A stretch of DNA of 64,000 bases, from the NCBI RefSeq assembly GCF_020520285.1, contig NZ_CP084742.1:434001-498000 (forward strand). The letters are read 5' to 3'. Shown here piece by piece: positions 16,889-25,395 of the stretch. The stretch is from Pseudomonas sp. L5B5. Lineage in GTDB: Bacteria > Pseudomonadota > Gammaproteobacteria > Pseudomonadales > Pseudomonadaceae. A model generated the notes under the pieces. The model was not told the DNA's origin. It did no database searches and worked only from the letters and a program-made list of their open reading frames with translations. Made by a program: the position numbers and the translations under genes. Every line of letters starts with the position of its first letter. Position 1 is the first letter of the stretch.

Positions 16889-17680
16889 ATGAGCACTTCA
16901 TCGTCGCTGCTTTGCCAGACCGAGGCGGGTATCGCCTGGATCACCCTCAACCGCCCGGACCAACGCAATGCCCTGGACATCCCCGGCCTGCGCCAATTGC
17001 ATGCCTTGCTCGAGCGTTGCCAGGACGACCCGGCGGTGCGGGTGGTGGTGCTGGGCGGTAGCGGCCGCAGTTTTTGCGCCGGCGCCGACCTGGCCGAATG
17101 GGCCGAGGCCGAGGCCCGGGGCGCCCTGGAAAGCTACGGCTGGACCGAAACCGCCCACGCCCTGATGAGCTGCCTGCACAGCCTGGACAAGCCCACCATC
17201 GCCGCCATCAACGGCACGGCCGTGGGCGCCGGCATGGACCTGGCACTGTGCTGCGACCTGCGGGTAGCGGGGCAGTCGGCGCGGTTCAAGGCCGGCTACA
17301 CCGGCATGGCCTATGCGCCGGATGCCGGTGCCAGCTGGCACTTGCCTCGGTTGATCGGCAGCGAACAGGCCAAGCGCCTGCTCTTCCTCGATGAGCTCTG
17401 GAGCGCCGAACGCGCCCTGGCTGCCGGGCTGGTGGGCGAGGTCTGCGCCGACGAGCAACTGCACGCCACCGTCAGCGAGCTGGCCGGCCGTCTGGCCAAT
17501 GGCCCGACCTTCGCCTTCGCCCAGACCAAGCGCCTGCTGCGCGAAGGCGCCGAGCGCGACCTGCCCGAGCAACTGGCCGCCGAACTGGCCGCTGGCCTGC
17601 TGTGCGGGCGCAGTGCCGACGGCGCCGAGGCCCTGCGCGCGGCCACGGAAAAACGCCCGCCACGCTTCATCGGTCGCTGA
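16889..17680 (+). CDS. Enoyl-CoA hydratase/isomerase family protein in the aru cluster
   Basis: The product is 263 residues from the ATG at 16889, with GAGGA 6-10 bases upstream. Crotonase features are present: ITLNRPDQRNALDIPGL, the oxyanion-hole SGRSFCAGADLAEW, and AINGTAVGAGMDLALCCDLR. The usual glutamate of the hydratase active site would fall in the AYAPDAGASWHLPRLIG segment, where Asp and Ala occupy positions often held by Glu, so the exact reaction is uncertain. It begins the run hydratase, acyl-CoA dehydrogenase, acyl-CoA synthetase, aruI, aruH. A CoA-ester branch of arginine breakdown is implied. Confidence 0.85.
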   Translation: MSTSSSLLCQTEAGIAWITLNRPDQRNALDIPGLRQLHALLERCQDDPAVRVVVLGGSGRSFCAGADLAEWAEAEARGALESYGWTETAHALMSCLHSLDKPTIAAINGTAVGAGMDLALCCDLRVAGQSARFKAGYTGMAYAPDAGASWHLPRLIGSEQAKRLLFLDELWSAERALAAGLVGEVCADEQLHATVSELAGRLANGPTFAFAQTKRLLREGAERDLPEQLAAELAAGLLCGRSADGAEALRAATEKRPPRFIGR

Positions 17681-17732
17681 GCCGCGCCCCAATCCACTTA
17701 TTTCGCACCGTCAACCCGCCACAGGTAGCGCC

Positions 17733-18893
17733 ATGAACTTCCAACTCAGCCAAGAACAAGAAATGTTGGTCGATGCAGTCCGCAGTTTTGTCAGCAAGGA
17801 GTTACTGCCCCACGAAGAAGCCGTGGACCGCGCTGACGAGGTCCCGGTCGAGCTGGCGGCAGAGATCCGCAACAAGGCCGTCGCCGCCGGCTTCTACGCC
17901 TTCAACATGCCCGAGGAGGTCGGTGGCGGCGGCCTCGACTACCTGTCCCAGGCGCTGATCGAGCGCGAACTGGCCAAGTGTTCCTGGGCCTTGCATGTGT
18001 TCGTCGCCCGGCCGTCGAAGATCCTCATGGCCTGCACCGGCTCGCAGATCGGCGACTACCTGCTGCCTTGCGTGCAAGGCAGGAAGATCGACTGCTTCGC
18101 CCTCACCGAGCCCGGCGCCGGCTCCGATGCCAATGCGATCAAGACCCGTGCCGTGCGTGAAGGCGGCGACTACGTGATCAACGGCGCCAAGCACTTCATC
18201 AGCCACGCCGGGCATGCGGATTTCGCCATCGTCTTCTCCGTCACCGGCACCTACGAGCACAACGGCCGCCAGCGCAATGCCGTGACTGCGTTCCTGGTGG
18301 ATCGCGACACCCCGGGCCTGACCATTCGCCGTGGCCCCAGGTGCGTGAGCAACCGCGGCTACCACACCTTCGAGATGTTCTTCGACGACTGCCGGGTGCC
18401 GGCCAACCAGGTGCTGGGGGAGGTGGGCAAGGGCTGGGAGGTGGCCAACGCCTGGCTCACCGCCGGGCGGGTGATGGTCGCGGCCAACTGCGTGGGCCAG
18501 GCGCAGCGAGCGCTGGACGCCTCCCTGCAATGGGCGGCGGACCGCAAGCAGTTCGGCCAGGCCATCGGCAGCTACCAGGGCGTGTCGTTCAAGTTGGCGG
18601 ACATGGCCACGCAGATCCGCGCCGCCGAGCTCTTGACCCTGCACACCGCCTGGAAGATGGACCAGGGCAGCATGACCGACGGCGAGGCTGGCATGGCCAA
18701 GCTGTTCGCCAGCGAAGTGCTGGGCAAGGTGGCCGACGAGGCGGTGCAGATCTACGGCGGCATGGGCCTGATGGACGAAGGCCCGGTGGAGCGCATCTGG
18801 CGCAATGCGCGGATCGAGCGGATCTGGGAGGGCACTTCGGAGATCCAGCGGCACATCATTTCCCGTGAACTGCTGCGGCCGTTGCTGCGCTGA
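17733..18893 (+). CDS. Acyl-CoA dehydrogenase
   Basis: The product is 386 residues from the ATG at 17733; the upstream open frame overlaps the hydratase gene and is not coding. It has the complete FAD-dependent acyl-CoA dehydrogenase pattern: FALTEPGAGSDANAIKTRA in the middle beta-domain, RKQFGQAIGSYQGVSFKLAD, and QIYGGMGLMDEGPVERIWRN near the C-terminus with the IWEGTSEIQ signature. It would introduce a double bond into a CoA ester. Gene order with the hydratase and ADP-forming synthetase suggests the substrate is a guanidino- or amino-acyl-CoA from arginine. That is inference, since no substrate residue can be read. Confidence 0.9.
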   Translation: MNFQLSQEQEMLVDAVRSFVSKELLPHEEAVDRADEVPVELAAEIRNKAVAAGFYAFNMPEEVGGGGLDYLSQALIERELAKCSWALHVFVARPSKILMACTGSQIGDYLLPCVQGRKIDCFALTEPGAGSDANAIKTRAVREGGDYVINGAKHFISHAGHADFAIVFSVTGTYEHNGRQRNAVTAFLVDRDTPGLTIRRGPRCVSNRGYHTFEMFFDDCRVPANQVLGEVGKGWEVANAWLTAGRVMVAANCVGQAQRALDASLQWAADRKQFGQAIGSYQGVSFKLADMATQIRAAELLTLHTAWKMDQGSMTDGEAGMAKLFASEVLGKVADEAVQIYGGMGLMDEGPVERIWRNARIERIWEGTSEIQRHIISRELLRPLLR

Positions 18894-18913
18894 ATGACCT
18901 GGAGAACCGAACC

Positions 18914-21013
18914 ATGTCCCAGACCCTACGTGACAACCTCAAGCGCCTGCTGGCGCCCCGGCACCTGGCCTTCGTCGGCGGCCGCAGCATGGCCCGGGCC
19001 CTCAAGCGCTGCGCCGAGGGCGGTTTTGCCGGCGACCTGTGGCTGGTCAACCCGCAGCACGCGCAGATCGACGGCGTGCCCTGCGTGGCCAGCATCGATC
19101 AACTGCCTTGCGGCCCGGATGCGGTGTTCGTCGCCACCCACCGCGAGTTGACCCTGGATTGCGTTGCCCAGCTGGCGGCCAAGGGCGCGGGCGGGACTAT
19201 CTGCTACGCCTCGGGGTTCGCCGAGATCGGCGCCGAGGGCCAGGCCCTGCAGCAGCGACTGCTGCAGGCCGCCGGCGACATGGCCCTGCTCGGGCCCAAC
19301 AGCTACGGCCTGCTGGATTACCTGCACGGCGCAGCGCTGTGGCCGGTGGCCCACGGCGGCCAGCAGGTGGAGCGGGGCGTGGCGGTGCTGACCCAGAGCG
19401 GCAACTTCGCCTACAACCTGTCCATGAGCGACCGTTCGCTGCCGGTGGCCTACATGGCCTCGGTGGGCAACCAGGCGCAACTGGGCATCGCCGAATTGAT
19501 GGACGTGCTGCTGGACGAACCCCGCGTCACCGCCATCGGCTTGCACCTGGAAGGCCTGAAGAACGTGCCGGGGTTCGCCCGGGCCGCGTACAAGGCCCTG
19601 GAAAAGGGCATTCCGGTCATCGCCCTGAAGACCGGGGTGTCGCAGATCGGCGCCGAGTTGGCGCTGAGCCACACCAGTTCGCTGTCCGGTTCCGATGCGC
19701 TGTACGACGCGTTGTTCCAGCGCCTGGGGGTGATCCGCGTCAGCGGCCCGGTGAGTTTTGTCGAGACCTTGAAGGCCGCGTCCTGCGGCCAGTTGCCCGT
19801 GGGCCCAGGGTTGATGGCCCTGGCCTGTTCCGGGGGCGATGCCGGGTTGATCGCCGACTATGCCGAGCGCAATGGCCTGGAGCTGCCCAAGCTTGCGAGC
19901 GAGCAATGCCAGGTGCTGGCCCAGGTGCTGCCGGGGTACGCCAACCTGGTCAATCCGCTGGATTTCACCACCGCTATCTGGGGCGATGCCCAGGCCTTGC
20001 AGCAGATGCTCGATACCGTCCTGGGCAGCGCAGCCGACAGCGCCATGCTGGTGCTGGATTACCCGGCCGAGTTCACCGGCGAGCGCAAGGAATGCGACCT
20101 GCTGCTGGAGCTGTTCTGCACCGCGTTGCAACGCCATGGCAAGCGCGGTTTCGTCACCTCGGCCTTCCCCGAACTGCTGCCGGCGGCGGCCCGGGAGCGC
20201 CTGCACACCCTGGGCATCCCGGCCTTGCAAGGGGTCGAGGACGGCCTGGCGGCCTGGGGCCGGATCGCCGCCTACCAGGGCCGGCGCCAGGCCTTGCTGG
20301 AGCTGGGCGAGGCGGCCCTGGTGCCGCTGTGTCCCGAGGCCCTGGAGGGCGCAGGCCAACTGCTGGATGAATGGCAATCCAAGCAGGCCTTGGGGGAATT
20401 TGGCCTGCGCATTCCCGAGGGCCTGCTGAGCACCCCCGAGCAGGCCCTGAGCGCAGCGGCGGCGGTGGGCTACCCGCTGGTGCTCAAGGCGGTCAGCGTC
20501 GAGCTGCCGCACAAGACCGAAGCCGGCGCGGTGGCCCTCAACCTCAAGGACCCCGAGGCGCTAGGGGCGGCGCTGCGGCAGATGCGCGCGCGGATCGCCG
20601 AACATGCCCCGGGGGTGGCCTTCGACCGGGTGCTGCTGGAGCCCATGGCCGCGCCGCCCTTGGCCGAGCTGATCGTCGGCATCAAGCGCGAGGAGCATTT
20701 CGGCCTGGCGCTGGTGATCGGCGCCGGCGGGGTGCTGGTGGAGCTGCTCAAGGACAGTCGCAGCCTGCTGCTGCCGACCAATCCGGCAGCGATCCGCCAG
20801 GCCGTGCTGCAACTGCGCAGCGCCGCCTTGCTGCAAGGCTTTCGCGGGCGCCCCGCGGCCGACCTGGAGGCGTTGGTGGCGGCCATCGGCGCGGTGGCCG
20901 ATTACGCCTGCGAACACGCGGCAACCCTGCTGGAACTGGATGTGAACCCATTGTTGGTCGGTGCCCGCGGCACCGTCGCGGTCGATGCGTTGATTCGCCT
21001 TGGCCGGGTATGA
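18914..21013 (+). CDS. ADP-forming acyl-CoA synthetase (acetyl-CoA synthetase-like, alpha-beta fusion)
   Basis: The product is 699 residues. The order of domains is CoA-binding (residues about 10-130, FVGGRSMARALKRCAEGGF), two succinyl-CoA-ligase-like segments (about 145-440, LTQSGNFAYNL), and a C-terminal ATP-grasp domain (about 480-699, VGYPLVLKAVSVELPHKTEA and KREEHFGLALVIGAGGVLVE). The fused enzyme makes acyl-CoA from acid, ATP and CoA. Next to an acyl-CoA dehydrogenase and a hydratase it probably activates a pathway acid. It starts 20 bases after the preceding stop. Confidence 0.88.
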   Translation: MSQTLRDNLKRLLAPRHLAFVGGRSMARALKRCAEGGFAGDLWLVNPQHAQIDGVPCVASIDQLPCGPDAVFVATHRELTLDCVAQLAAKGAGGTICYASGFAEIGAEGQALQQRLLQAAGDMALLGPNSYGLLDYLHGAALWPVAHGGQQVERGVAVLTQSGNFAYNLSMSDRSLPVAYMASVGNQAQLGIAELMDVLLDEPRVTAIGLHLEGLKNVPGFARAAYKALEKGIPVIALKTGVSQIGAELALSHTSSLSGSDALYDALFQRLGVIRVSGPVSFVETLKAASCGQLPVGPGLMALACSGGDAGLIADYAERNGLELPKLASEQCQVLAQVLPGYANLVNPLDFTTAIWGDAQALQQMLDTVLGSAADSAMLVLDYPAEFTGERKECDLLLELFCTALQRHGKRGFVTSAFPELLPAAARERLHTLGIPALQGVEDGLAAWGRIAAYQGRRQALLELGEAALVPLCPEALEGAGQLLDEWQSKQALGEFGLRIPEGLLSTPEQALSAAAAVGYPLVLKAVSVELPHKTEAGAVALNLKDPEALGAALRQMRARIAEHAPGVAFDRVLLEPMAAPPLAELIVGIKREEHFGLALVIGAGGVLVELLKDSRSLLLPTNPAAIRQAVLQLRSAALLQGFRGRPAADLEALVAAIGAVADYACEHAATLLELDVNPLLVGARGTVAVDALIRLGRV

Positions 21014-21023
21014 GGAGAGAGAC

Positions 21024-22634
21024 ATGCACGAACAGACCTTGACCGGTGGCCAGGCCCTGGTGCGGCTGCTGGCCGGCTACGGCGTCGACACGGTATTCGG
21101 CATCCCCGGGGTGCACACCCTGGAGCTGTATCGCGGCCTGCCCGGCAGCGGCATCCGCCATGTATTGACCCGCCACGAACAGGGCGCAGGCTTCATGGCC
21201 GACGGTTATGCGCGGGTCAGCGGCAAGCCCGGGGTGTGCTTCGTCATCAGCGGCCCGGGGGTGACCAACGTCGCCACGCCCATTGGCCAGGCCTATGCCG
21301 ATTCGATCCCGCTGCTGGTGATTTCCAGCGTCAACCACAGCGCCAGCCTCGGCAAGGGCTGGGGCTCGCTGCACGAAACCCAGGACCAGCGCGCCATCAC
21401 CGCGCCGATCACCGCCTTCTCGGCGCTGGCCCTGAGCCCCGAGGACCTGCCCGAGCTGCTGGCCCGGGCCTTCGCCGTGTTCGACAGCGAGCGCCCGCGG
21501 CCGGTGCATCTCTCGGTGCCGTTGGATGTGCTGGCGGCCCCGGTGGCCCGGGACTGGACTGGCGAGGTGCGGCGACGCCCGGCCCGTGGTCCCGCCGCAG
21601 CGGCGGATGTGCACCAGGCGGCGGACCTGCTGCGCCTGGCCAGGCGGCCGATGATCATCGCCGGCGGTGGCGCCTTGCACGCCGGCGCGGCCTTGCAGGA
21701 ACTGGCGACCCGCCTGGGCGCGGTGTGTTTCAGCAGCGTCGCCGGCAAGGGCCTGCTGGCGGACCAGGCGCCGCTCAATGCCGGCGCGACCCTGTGCGTG
21801 GAGCCCGGTTGGCAGTTGATCAGCCAGGCCGATGTGGTGCTGGCGGTGGGCACCGAGATGGCCGACACCGACTACTGGCGCGAGCGCCTGCCGCTCAACG
21901 GGCAGCTAGTGCGGCTGGACCTCGACCCACGCAAGTTCAACGACTTCTACCCCTGCGCCGTGGCGTTGCACGGCGATGCCCGGCAGACCCTGGAAGCCTT
22001 GCTCGACGACCTGGAACAGCCACCAGCGGACTCCAGCTGGGCGGTCGATGCGGTGGCTCGGTTGCGTCGTACCGTGGACGAAGGGCAGGGGCCCTTGCAG
22101 CGCATTCACCAGCAGATTCTCAAGCGGGTGGCGGCCGAGCTGCCCGAGCGCGGTTTCATCAGCAGCGACATGACCCAGCTGGCCTACAGCGGCAACTACC
22201 TGTACCCCAGCCAGGGGCCGCGCAGCTGGTTGCACCCCACTGGCTACGGCACCCTGGGCTACGGCCTGCCGGCGGCCATCGGCGCCAAGCTCGGCGCGCC
22301 CGGCCGCCCGGGCCTGGTGCTGGTGGGCGACGGTGGTTTTCTCTACACCGTGCAGGAGCTGGCCACGGCGGTGGAGGAGCTGGACAGCCCGCTGGTGGTG
22401 CTGCTGTGGAACAACGACGCCCTGGGCCAGATCCGCGATGACATGCAGGCCCTGGACATCGAGCCCATCGGGGTCTTGCCACGCAACCCGGACTTCATCG
22501 CCCTGGCCCGGGCCTTCGGTTGCCCGGTGAGCCAGCCGGCCAGCCTCGACGAGCTGCAACAAGCGCTGCGCCGCGGGTTCGCCCAGCCCGGGGTGACGCT
22601 GATCGAACTCAAGCACGCCTGCGCCCAGGCCTGA
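21024..22634 (+). CDS. aruI: AruI, 2-ketoarginine decarboxylase (ThDP-dependent)
   Basis: The product is 536 residues from the ATG at 21024, behind GGAGAGAG. It is a thiamine-diphosphate enzyme: the N-terminal Pyr domain carries the catalytic Glu52 (HEQGAGFMADGYARVSG), and the C-terminal PP domain the ThDP motif beginning GDGGF near residue 435 and ending LLWNND. Next to an aminotransferase and AruRS this identifies it as AruI, which converts 2-ketoarginine (5-guanidino-2-oxopentanoate) to 4-guanidinobutyraldehyde and CO2. It overlaps nothing and is 28 bases ahead of aruH. Acetolactate synthase was the main alternative, but the context and the lack of a small subunit argue against it. Confidence 0.88.
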   Translation: MHEQTLTGGQALVRLLAGYGVDTVFGIPGVHTLELYRGLPGSGIRHVLTRHEQGAGFMADGYARVSGKPGVCFVISGPGVTNVATPIGQAYADSIPLLVISSVNHSASLGKGWGSLHETQDQRAITAPITAFSALALSPEDLPELLARAFAVFDSERPRPVHLSVPLDVLAAPVARDWTGEVRRRPARGPAAAADVHQAADLLRLARRPMIIAGGGALHAGAALQELATRLGAVCFSSVAGKGLLADQAPLNAGATLCVEPGWQLISQADVVLAVGTEMADTDYWRERLPLNGQLVRLDLDPRKFNDFYPCAVALHGDARQTLEALLDDLEQPPADSSWAVDAVARLRRTVDEGQGPLQRIHQQILKRVAAELPERGFISSDMTQLAYSGNYLYPSQGPRSWLHPTGYGTLGYGLPAAIGAKLGAPGRPGLVLVGDGGFLYTVQELATAVEELDSPLVVLLWNNDALGQIRDDMQALDIEPIGVLPRNPDFIALARAFGCPVSQPASLDELQQALRRGFAQPGVTLIELKHACAQA

Positions 22635-22662
22635 CCTTCATTTCCTTGCCAGGAGTTTCGCC

Positions 22663-23838
22663 ATGCGTTTTTCCAAGCTGACCCAACGTATCGCCGGCGA
22701 TGGCGCTGCGGCCTGGGACATCCACTACCGGGCCCTGGCCAAGCGCGAGCGGGGCGAGCCGGTGTGGCTGCTGTCGGTGGGCGACCCGGACTTCGACACC
22801 CCGCAGCCCATCGTCCAGGCGGCCATCGACAGCCTGCGCGCTGGCCACACCCATTACGCCGATGTGCGCGGCAAGCGGGCCCTGCGCGAGGCCATCGCCC
22901 GCCGTCACCAGTTGCGCTGCGGGCAGGTGGTGCAGGCCGATGAAGTGGTGGTGCTGGCCGGCGCCCAGTGCGCGCTGTACAGCGTCGCCCAATGCCTGCT
23001 GGACCCGGGCGACGAGGTGATCGTCGCCGAGCCGATGTACGTCACCTACGAGGCGGTGTTCGGCGCCTGCAATGCCCAGGTGGTGCCGCTGCCGGTACGC
23101 GCCGAGGAGCGCTTCCAGGTGCGTCCGGAAGACGTGGCCGCGCGCATCACCGGCAAGACTCGGGCGCTGGTGCTCAACAGCCCGCACAACCCCACGGGGG
23201 CGAGCATTTCCCGGGCCACCTGGGAGGCCCTGGCGGCGCTGTGCATCGAGCATGACCTGTGGCTGATCTGCGATGAGGTCTACAGCGAACTGCTGTACGA
23301 GGGCGAGCACGTCAGCCCGGCCAGCCTGCCGGGCATGGCCGAGCGCACCGCGACCCTCAACAGTTTGTCCAAGTCCCATGCCATGACCGGCTGGCGCCTG
23401 GGCTGGGTGGTGGCCCCGGCGTCCCTGGCCGCGCACCTGGAGAACCTGGCGCTGTGCATGCTCTATGGCTCGCCGGAGTTCATCCAGGACGCCGCCATCG
23501 TCGCCCTGGAGCAGCCCTTGCCGCAGCTGGCGGCGATGACCGAGGCCTACCGCCAGCGGCGCGACCTGGTCTGCGATTGCCTGGCCGACTGCCCGGGCGC
23601 CCGGCCGCTGAAGCCTGACGGCGGCATGTTCGTGATGGTCGACATCCGTGCCACGGGCCTCAGTGCCCAGGCTTTCAGCGAACGGCTGCTGGATGAGCAG
23701 GGGGTGTCGGTATTGGCCGGCGAAGCCTTCGGTCCCAGCGCCGCCGGGCATATCCGCCTGGGCCTGGTGCTGGAGCCCGAGGCCCTGCGCGAAGCCTGCC
23801 GGCGCATCGCTCGCTGCGCCAGCGATTGCCTCGCCTAG
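22663..23838 (+). CDS. aruH: AruH, arginine:pyruvate aminotransferase
   Basis: The product is 391 residues, a fold-type I PLP aminotransferase of the aspartate aminotransferase family. Seen: SVGDPDFDTPQPIV, NSPHNPTGA (residues about 177-185), DEVYSELLYEGEH, and the PLP lysine Lys237 in SLSKSHAMTGWRLGW. With AruI it performs the first two steps of the arginine transaminase pathway: arginine plus pyruvate gives 2-ketoarginine plus alanine, then decarboxylation. It is the last gene of the enzyme run and is followed by a REP element. Confidence 0.88.
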   Translation: MRFSKLTQRIAGDGAAAWDIHYRALAKRERGEPVWLLSVGDPDFDTPQPIVQAAIDSLRAGHTHYADVRGKRALREAIARRHQLRCGQVVQADEVVVLAGAQCALYSVAQCLLDPGDEVIVAEPMYVTYEAVFGACNAQVVPLPVRAEERFQVRPEDVAARITGKTRALVLNSPHNPTGASISRATWEALAALCIEHDLWLICDEVYSELLYEGEHVSPASLPGMAERTATLNSLSKSHAMTGWRLGWVVAPASLAAHLENLALCMLYGSPEFIQDAAIVALEQPLPQLAAMTEAYRQRRDLVCDCLADCPGARPLKPDGGMFVMVDIRATGLSAQAFSERLLDEQGVSVLAGEAFGPSAAGHIRLGLVLEPEALREACRRIARCASDCLA

Positions 23839-23851
23839 GCGGAGGATCGTC

Positions 23852-23955
23852 GGAAGGCCCTGCGGGCCTTGGCGCAGCTTCGCGGGCTCAGCAGCGGCTA
23901 CAGGCTTGGTGTAGCCGCTGCCGCAGGCTGCGCACGGGCGCGCAGCGGCCGCAAA
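23852..23955. repeat. REP/REPIN element, copy C
   Basis: Arms CAGCGGCTACA (23892-23902) and TGTAGCCGCTG (23910-23920) pair perfectly around 7 bases. GGCCCTGCGGGCC precedes and GCGCGCAGCGGCCGCAA follows, as in copy B. It separates aruH from the convergent Rrf2 gene. Confidence 0.88.
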
Positions 23956-23984
23956 ATTGGGGATCGTTGGAAGGTCCTGTGGGG

Positions 23985-24422
23985 TTATGGGCGGTCTGTT
24001 TCCAGGGGCGGGTCGAAGGCCACGAACAGCTGGTCGGCGGTGATGTTGGCCAGGTCCTGGCGCATGTTGCGCTCCAGCAGGCTGAACAGCCGGGTGAAGA
24101 CGTCGAACACCTTGCAGTGCTCTTCCATGCCGGAGAAGGGGTTGTCGATCTTCTCGGCGATCAGCGAGCTTTCCTGCACCGCGTCGTAGACGTCCTGCAG
24201 GGTGATCTGCGCCGCCGGGCGAGCCAGGGTCAGGCCGCCCTTGGGACCACGGCAGGAGGCGAGGATATCGGCCTTGACCATCTGCGACACCAGGTTGCGC
24301 ACCCGCGCCGGGTGGATCTTGACCCATTTGGCGATGGTCTCGGTGCGCAGCTTCTGCGGCGCGTTGGCGGCCACGAAGGACAGGATGTAGGAAGCGGTGA
24401 TCAGGCGGGTCGACTGGCTCAT
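23985..24422 (-). CDS. Rrf2-family transcriptional regulator
   Basis: The product is 145 residues. The winged helix (SQSTRLITASYILSFVAANA, then LRTETIAKWVKIHPARVRNL) and the wing segment CRGPKGGLTLARPAAQITLQ match Rrf2 proteins. Only two cysteines are present (near residues 57 and 103), so the three-Cys cluster of IscR/NsrR types is absent. A redox-thiol or ligand-sensing mode, as in YwnA-like members, is more likely. It diverges from a quinone reductase gene, and a perfect 15-bp palindrome lies between them. Confidence 0.88.
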   Translation of the reverse strand: MSQSTRLITASYILSFVAANAPQKLRTETIAKWVKIHPARVRNLVSQMVKADILASCRGPKGGLTLARPAAQITLQDVYDAVQESSLIAEKIDNPFSGMEEHCKVFDVFTRLFSLLERNMRQDLANITADQLFVAFDPPLETDRP

Positions 24423-24512
24423 GGGTGTCTGCAGATCCCTGGGAGGGCGCCAGTATGCCAGTGCCGGCTGTTCAACGGCGTGGCGATGGCTGCTGTCTGG
24501 AAAATAATGTAT

Positions 24513-24527
24513 TTGTTACGGTAACAA
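24513..24527. promoter_or_regulatory. Perfect palindrome, probable Rrf2 operator
   Basis: TTGTTAC-G-GTAACAA has 7-bp perfect arms around one base. It sits in the 131-bp gap between the Rrf2 gene and the quinone reductase, 26 bases ahead of the reductase start, so bound protein should block that promoter. The adjacent bases are AT-rich. Confidence 0.7.
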
Positions 24528-24553
24528 TTATAAATAAACCCCGAGGAACCACC

Positions 24554-25258
24554 ATGAATGTGCTGATCGTCCACGCTCACCCCGAGCCGCAATCCTTCAC
24601 CGCCGCGCTGCGTGACCAGGCTCGCAGCACCTTGGAGTCCCAGGGGCACCAGGTGCGGGTCAGCGACCTGTACGCCATGGACTGGAACCCGGTGGCCAGC
24701 GCCGCCGACTTTGCCCAGCGGGACAACCCCGAGTACCTGGTCTATGCCCTGGAGCAGCGGGTGGGGGTGAAGAACGGCGGGCTCGCCGCCGACATCCAGG
24801 GCGAGCTGGACAAGTTGCTGTGGGCCGATCTGCTGATCCTCAATTTCCCGGTGTTCTGGTTCTCGGTGCCGGCCATGCTCAAGGGCTGGATCGACCGGGT
24901 GCTGGTGTCCGGGGTGTGCTACGGCGGCAAGCGTTTCTACGACCAGGGCGGCCTGGTGGGCAAGAAGGCCCTGCTGAGCCTGACCCTGGGCGGGCGCGAG
25001 CACATGTTCGGCGAGGGGGCGATCCACGGTCCGCTGGAGGACATGCTGCGTCCGTTGCTGCGCGGCACCCTGGCCTACGTCGGTTGCCAGGTGCTGGAGC
25101 CGTTCGTGGCCTGGCATGTGCCCTATATCAGCCAGGACGCGCGCGAAGGGTTCCTGGCCCAGTACCGCCAGCGCCTGGAGCGTGTGGCCGATGAGCAGCC
25201 ACTGGTGTTCCCGTGCCTGGAGCAGTTCGACGACGCCCTGTATCCGTTACCGGCGTGA
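24554..25258 (+). CDS. NAD(P)H dehydrogenase (quinone), flavodoxin-like fold
   Basis: The product is 234 residues. It has the NQO/MdaB-type fold: MNVLIVHAHPEPQSFTAAL at the N-terminus, LILNFPVFWFSVPAMLKGWI near residues 95-114 (flavin and quinone site), and LSLTLGGREHMFG. These FAD or FMN proteins reduce quinones by two electrons and limit redox cycling. The upstream Rrf2 regulator with its palindrome suggests induction by electrophiles or oxidants. From memory, a similar gene adjoins aruH in P. aeruginosa, so the position may be conserved. Confidence 0.87.
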   Translation: MNVLIVHAHPEPQSFTAALRDQARSTLESQGHQVRVSDLYAMDWNPVASAADFAQRDNPEYLVYALEQRVGVKNGGLAADIQGELDKLLWADLLILNFPVFWFSVPAMLKGWIDRVLVSGVCYGGKRFYDQGGLVGKKALLSLTLGGREHMFGEGAIHGPLEDMLRPLLRGTLAYVGCQVLEPFVAWHVPYISQDAREGFLAQYRQRLERVADEQPLVFPCLEQFDDALYPLPA

Positions 25259-25261
25259 TGG

Positions 25262-25392
25262 GCTTCGTGTAGCCGCTGCCGCAGGCTGCGCACGGGCGCG
25301 GAGCGGCCACGGGGCTGGCGATTGTTGGAAGGCCCTGGGGGCCTTGGCGCAGCTTCGCGGGCTCAGCAGCGGCTACAGGGCTTGGTGTGGCC
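25262..25392. repeat. REP/REPIN element, copy D (two half-units)
   Basis: A first half-unit with GTAGCCGCTGCCGCAGGCTG lies at about 25269-25288, and a second with CAGCGGCTACA at 25367-25377. The closing arm of the second is degraded (TGTGGCCGG), ending at the stop of the exported-protein gene. GGCCCTGGGGGCC sits between them. It is the least symmetrical of the four copies. Confidence 0.8.
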
Positions 25393-25395
25393 GGG

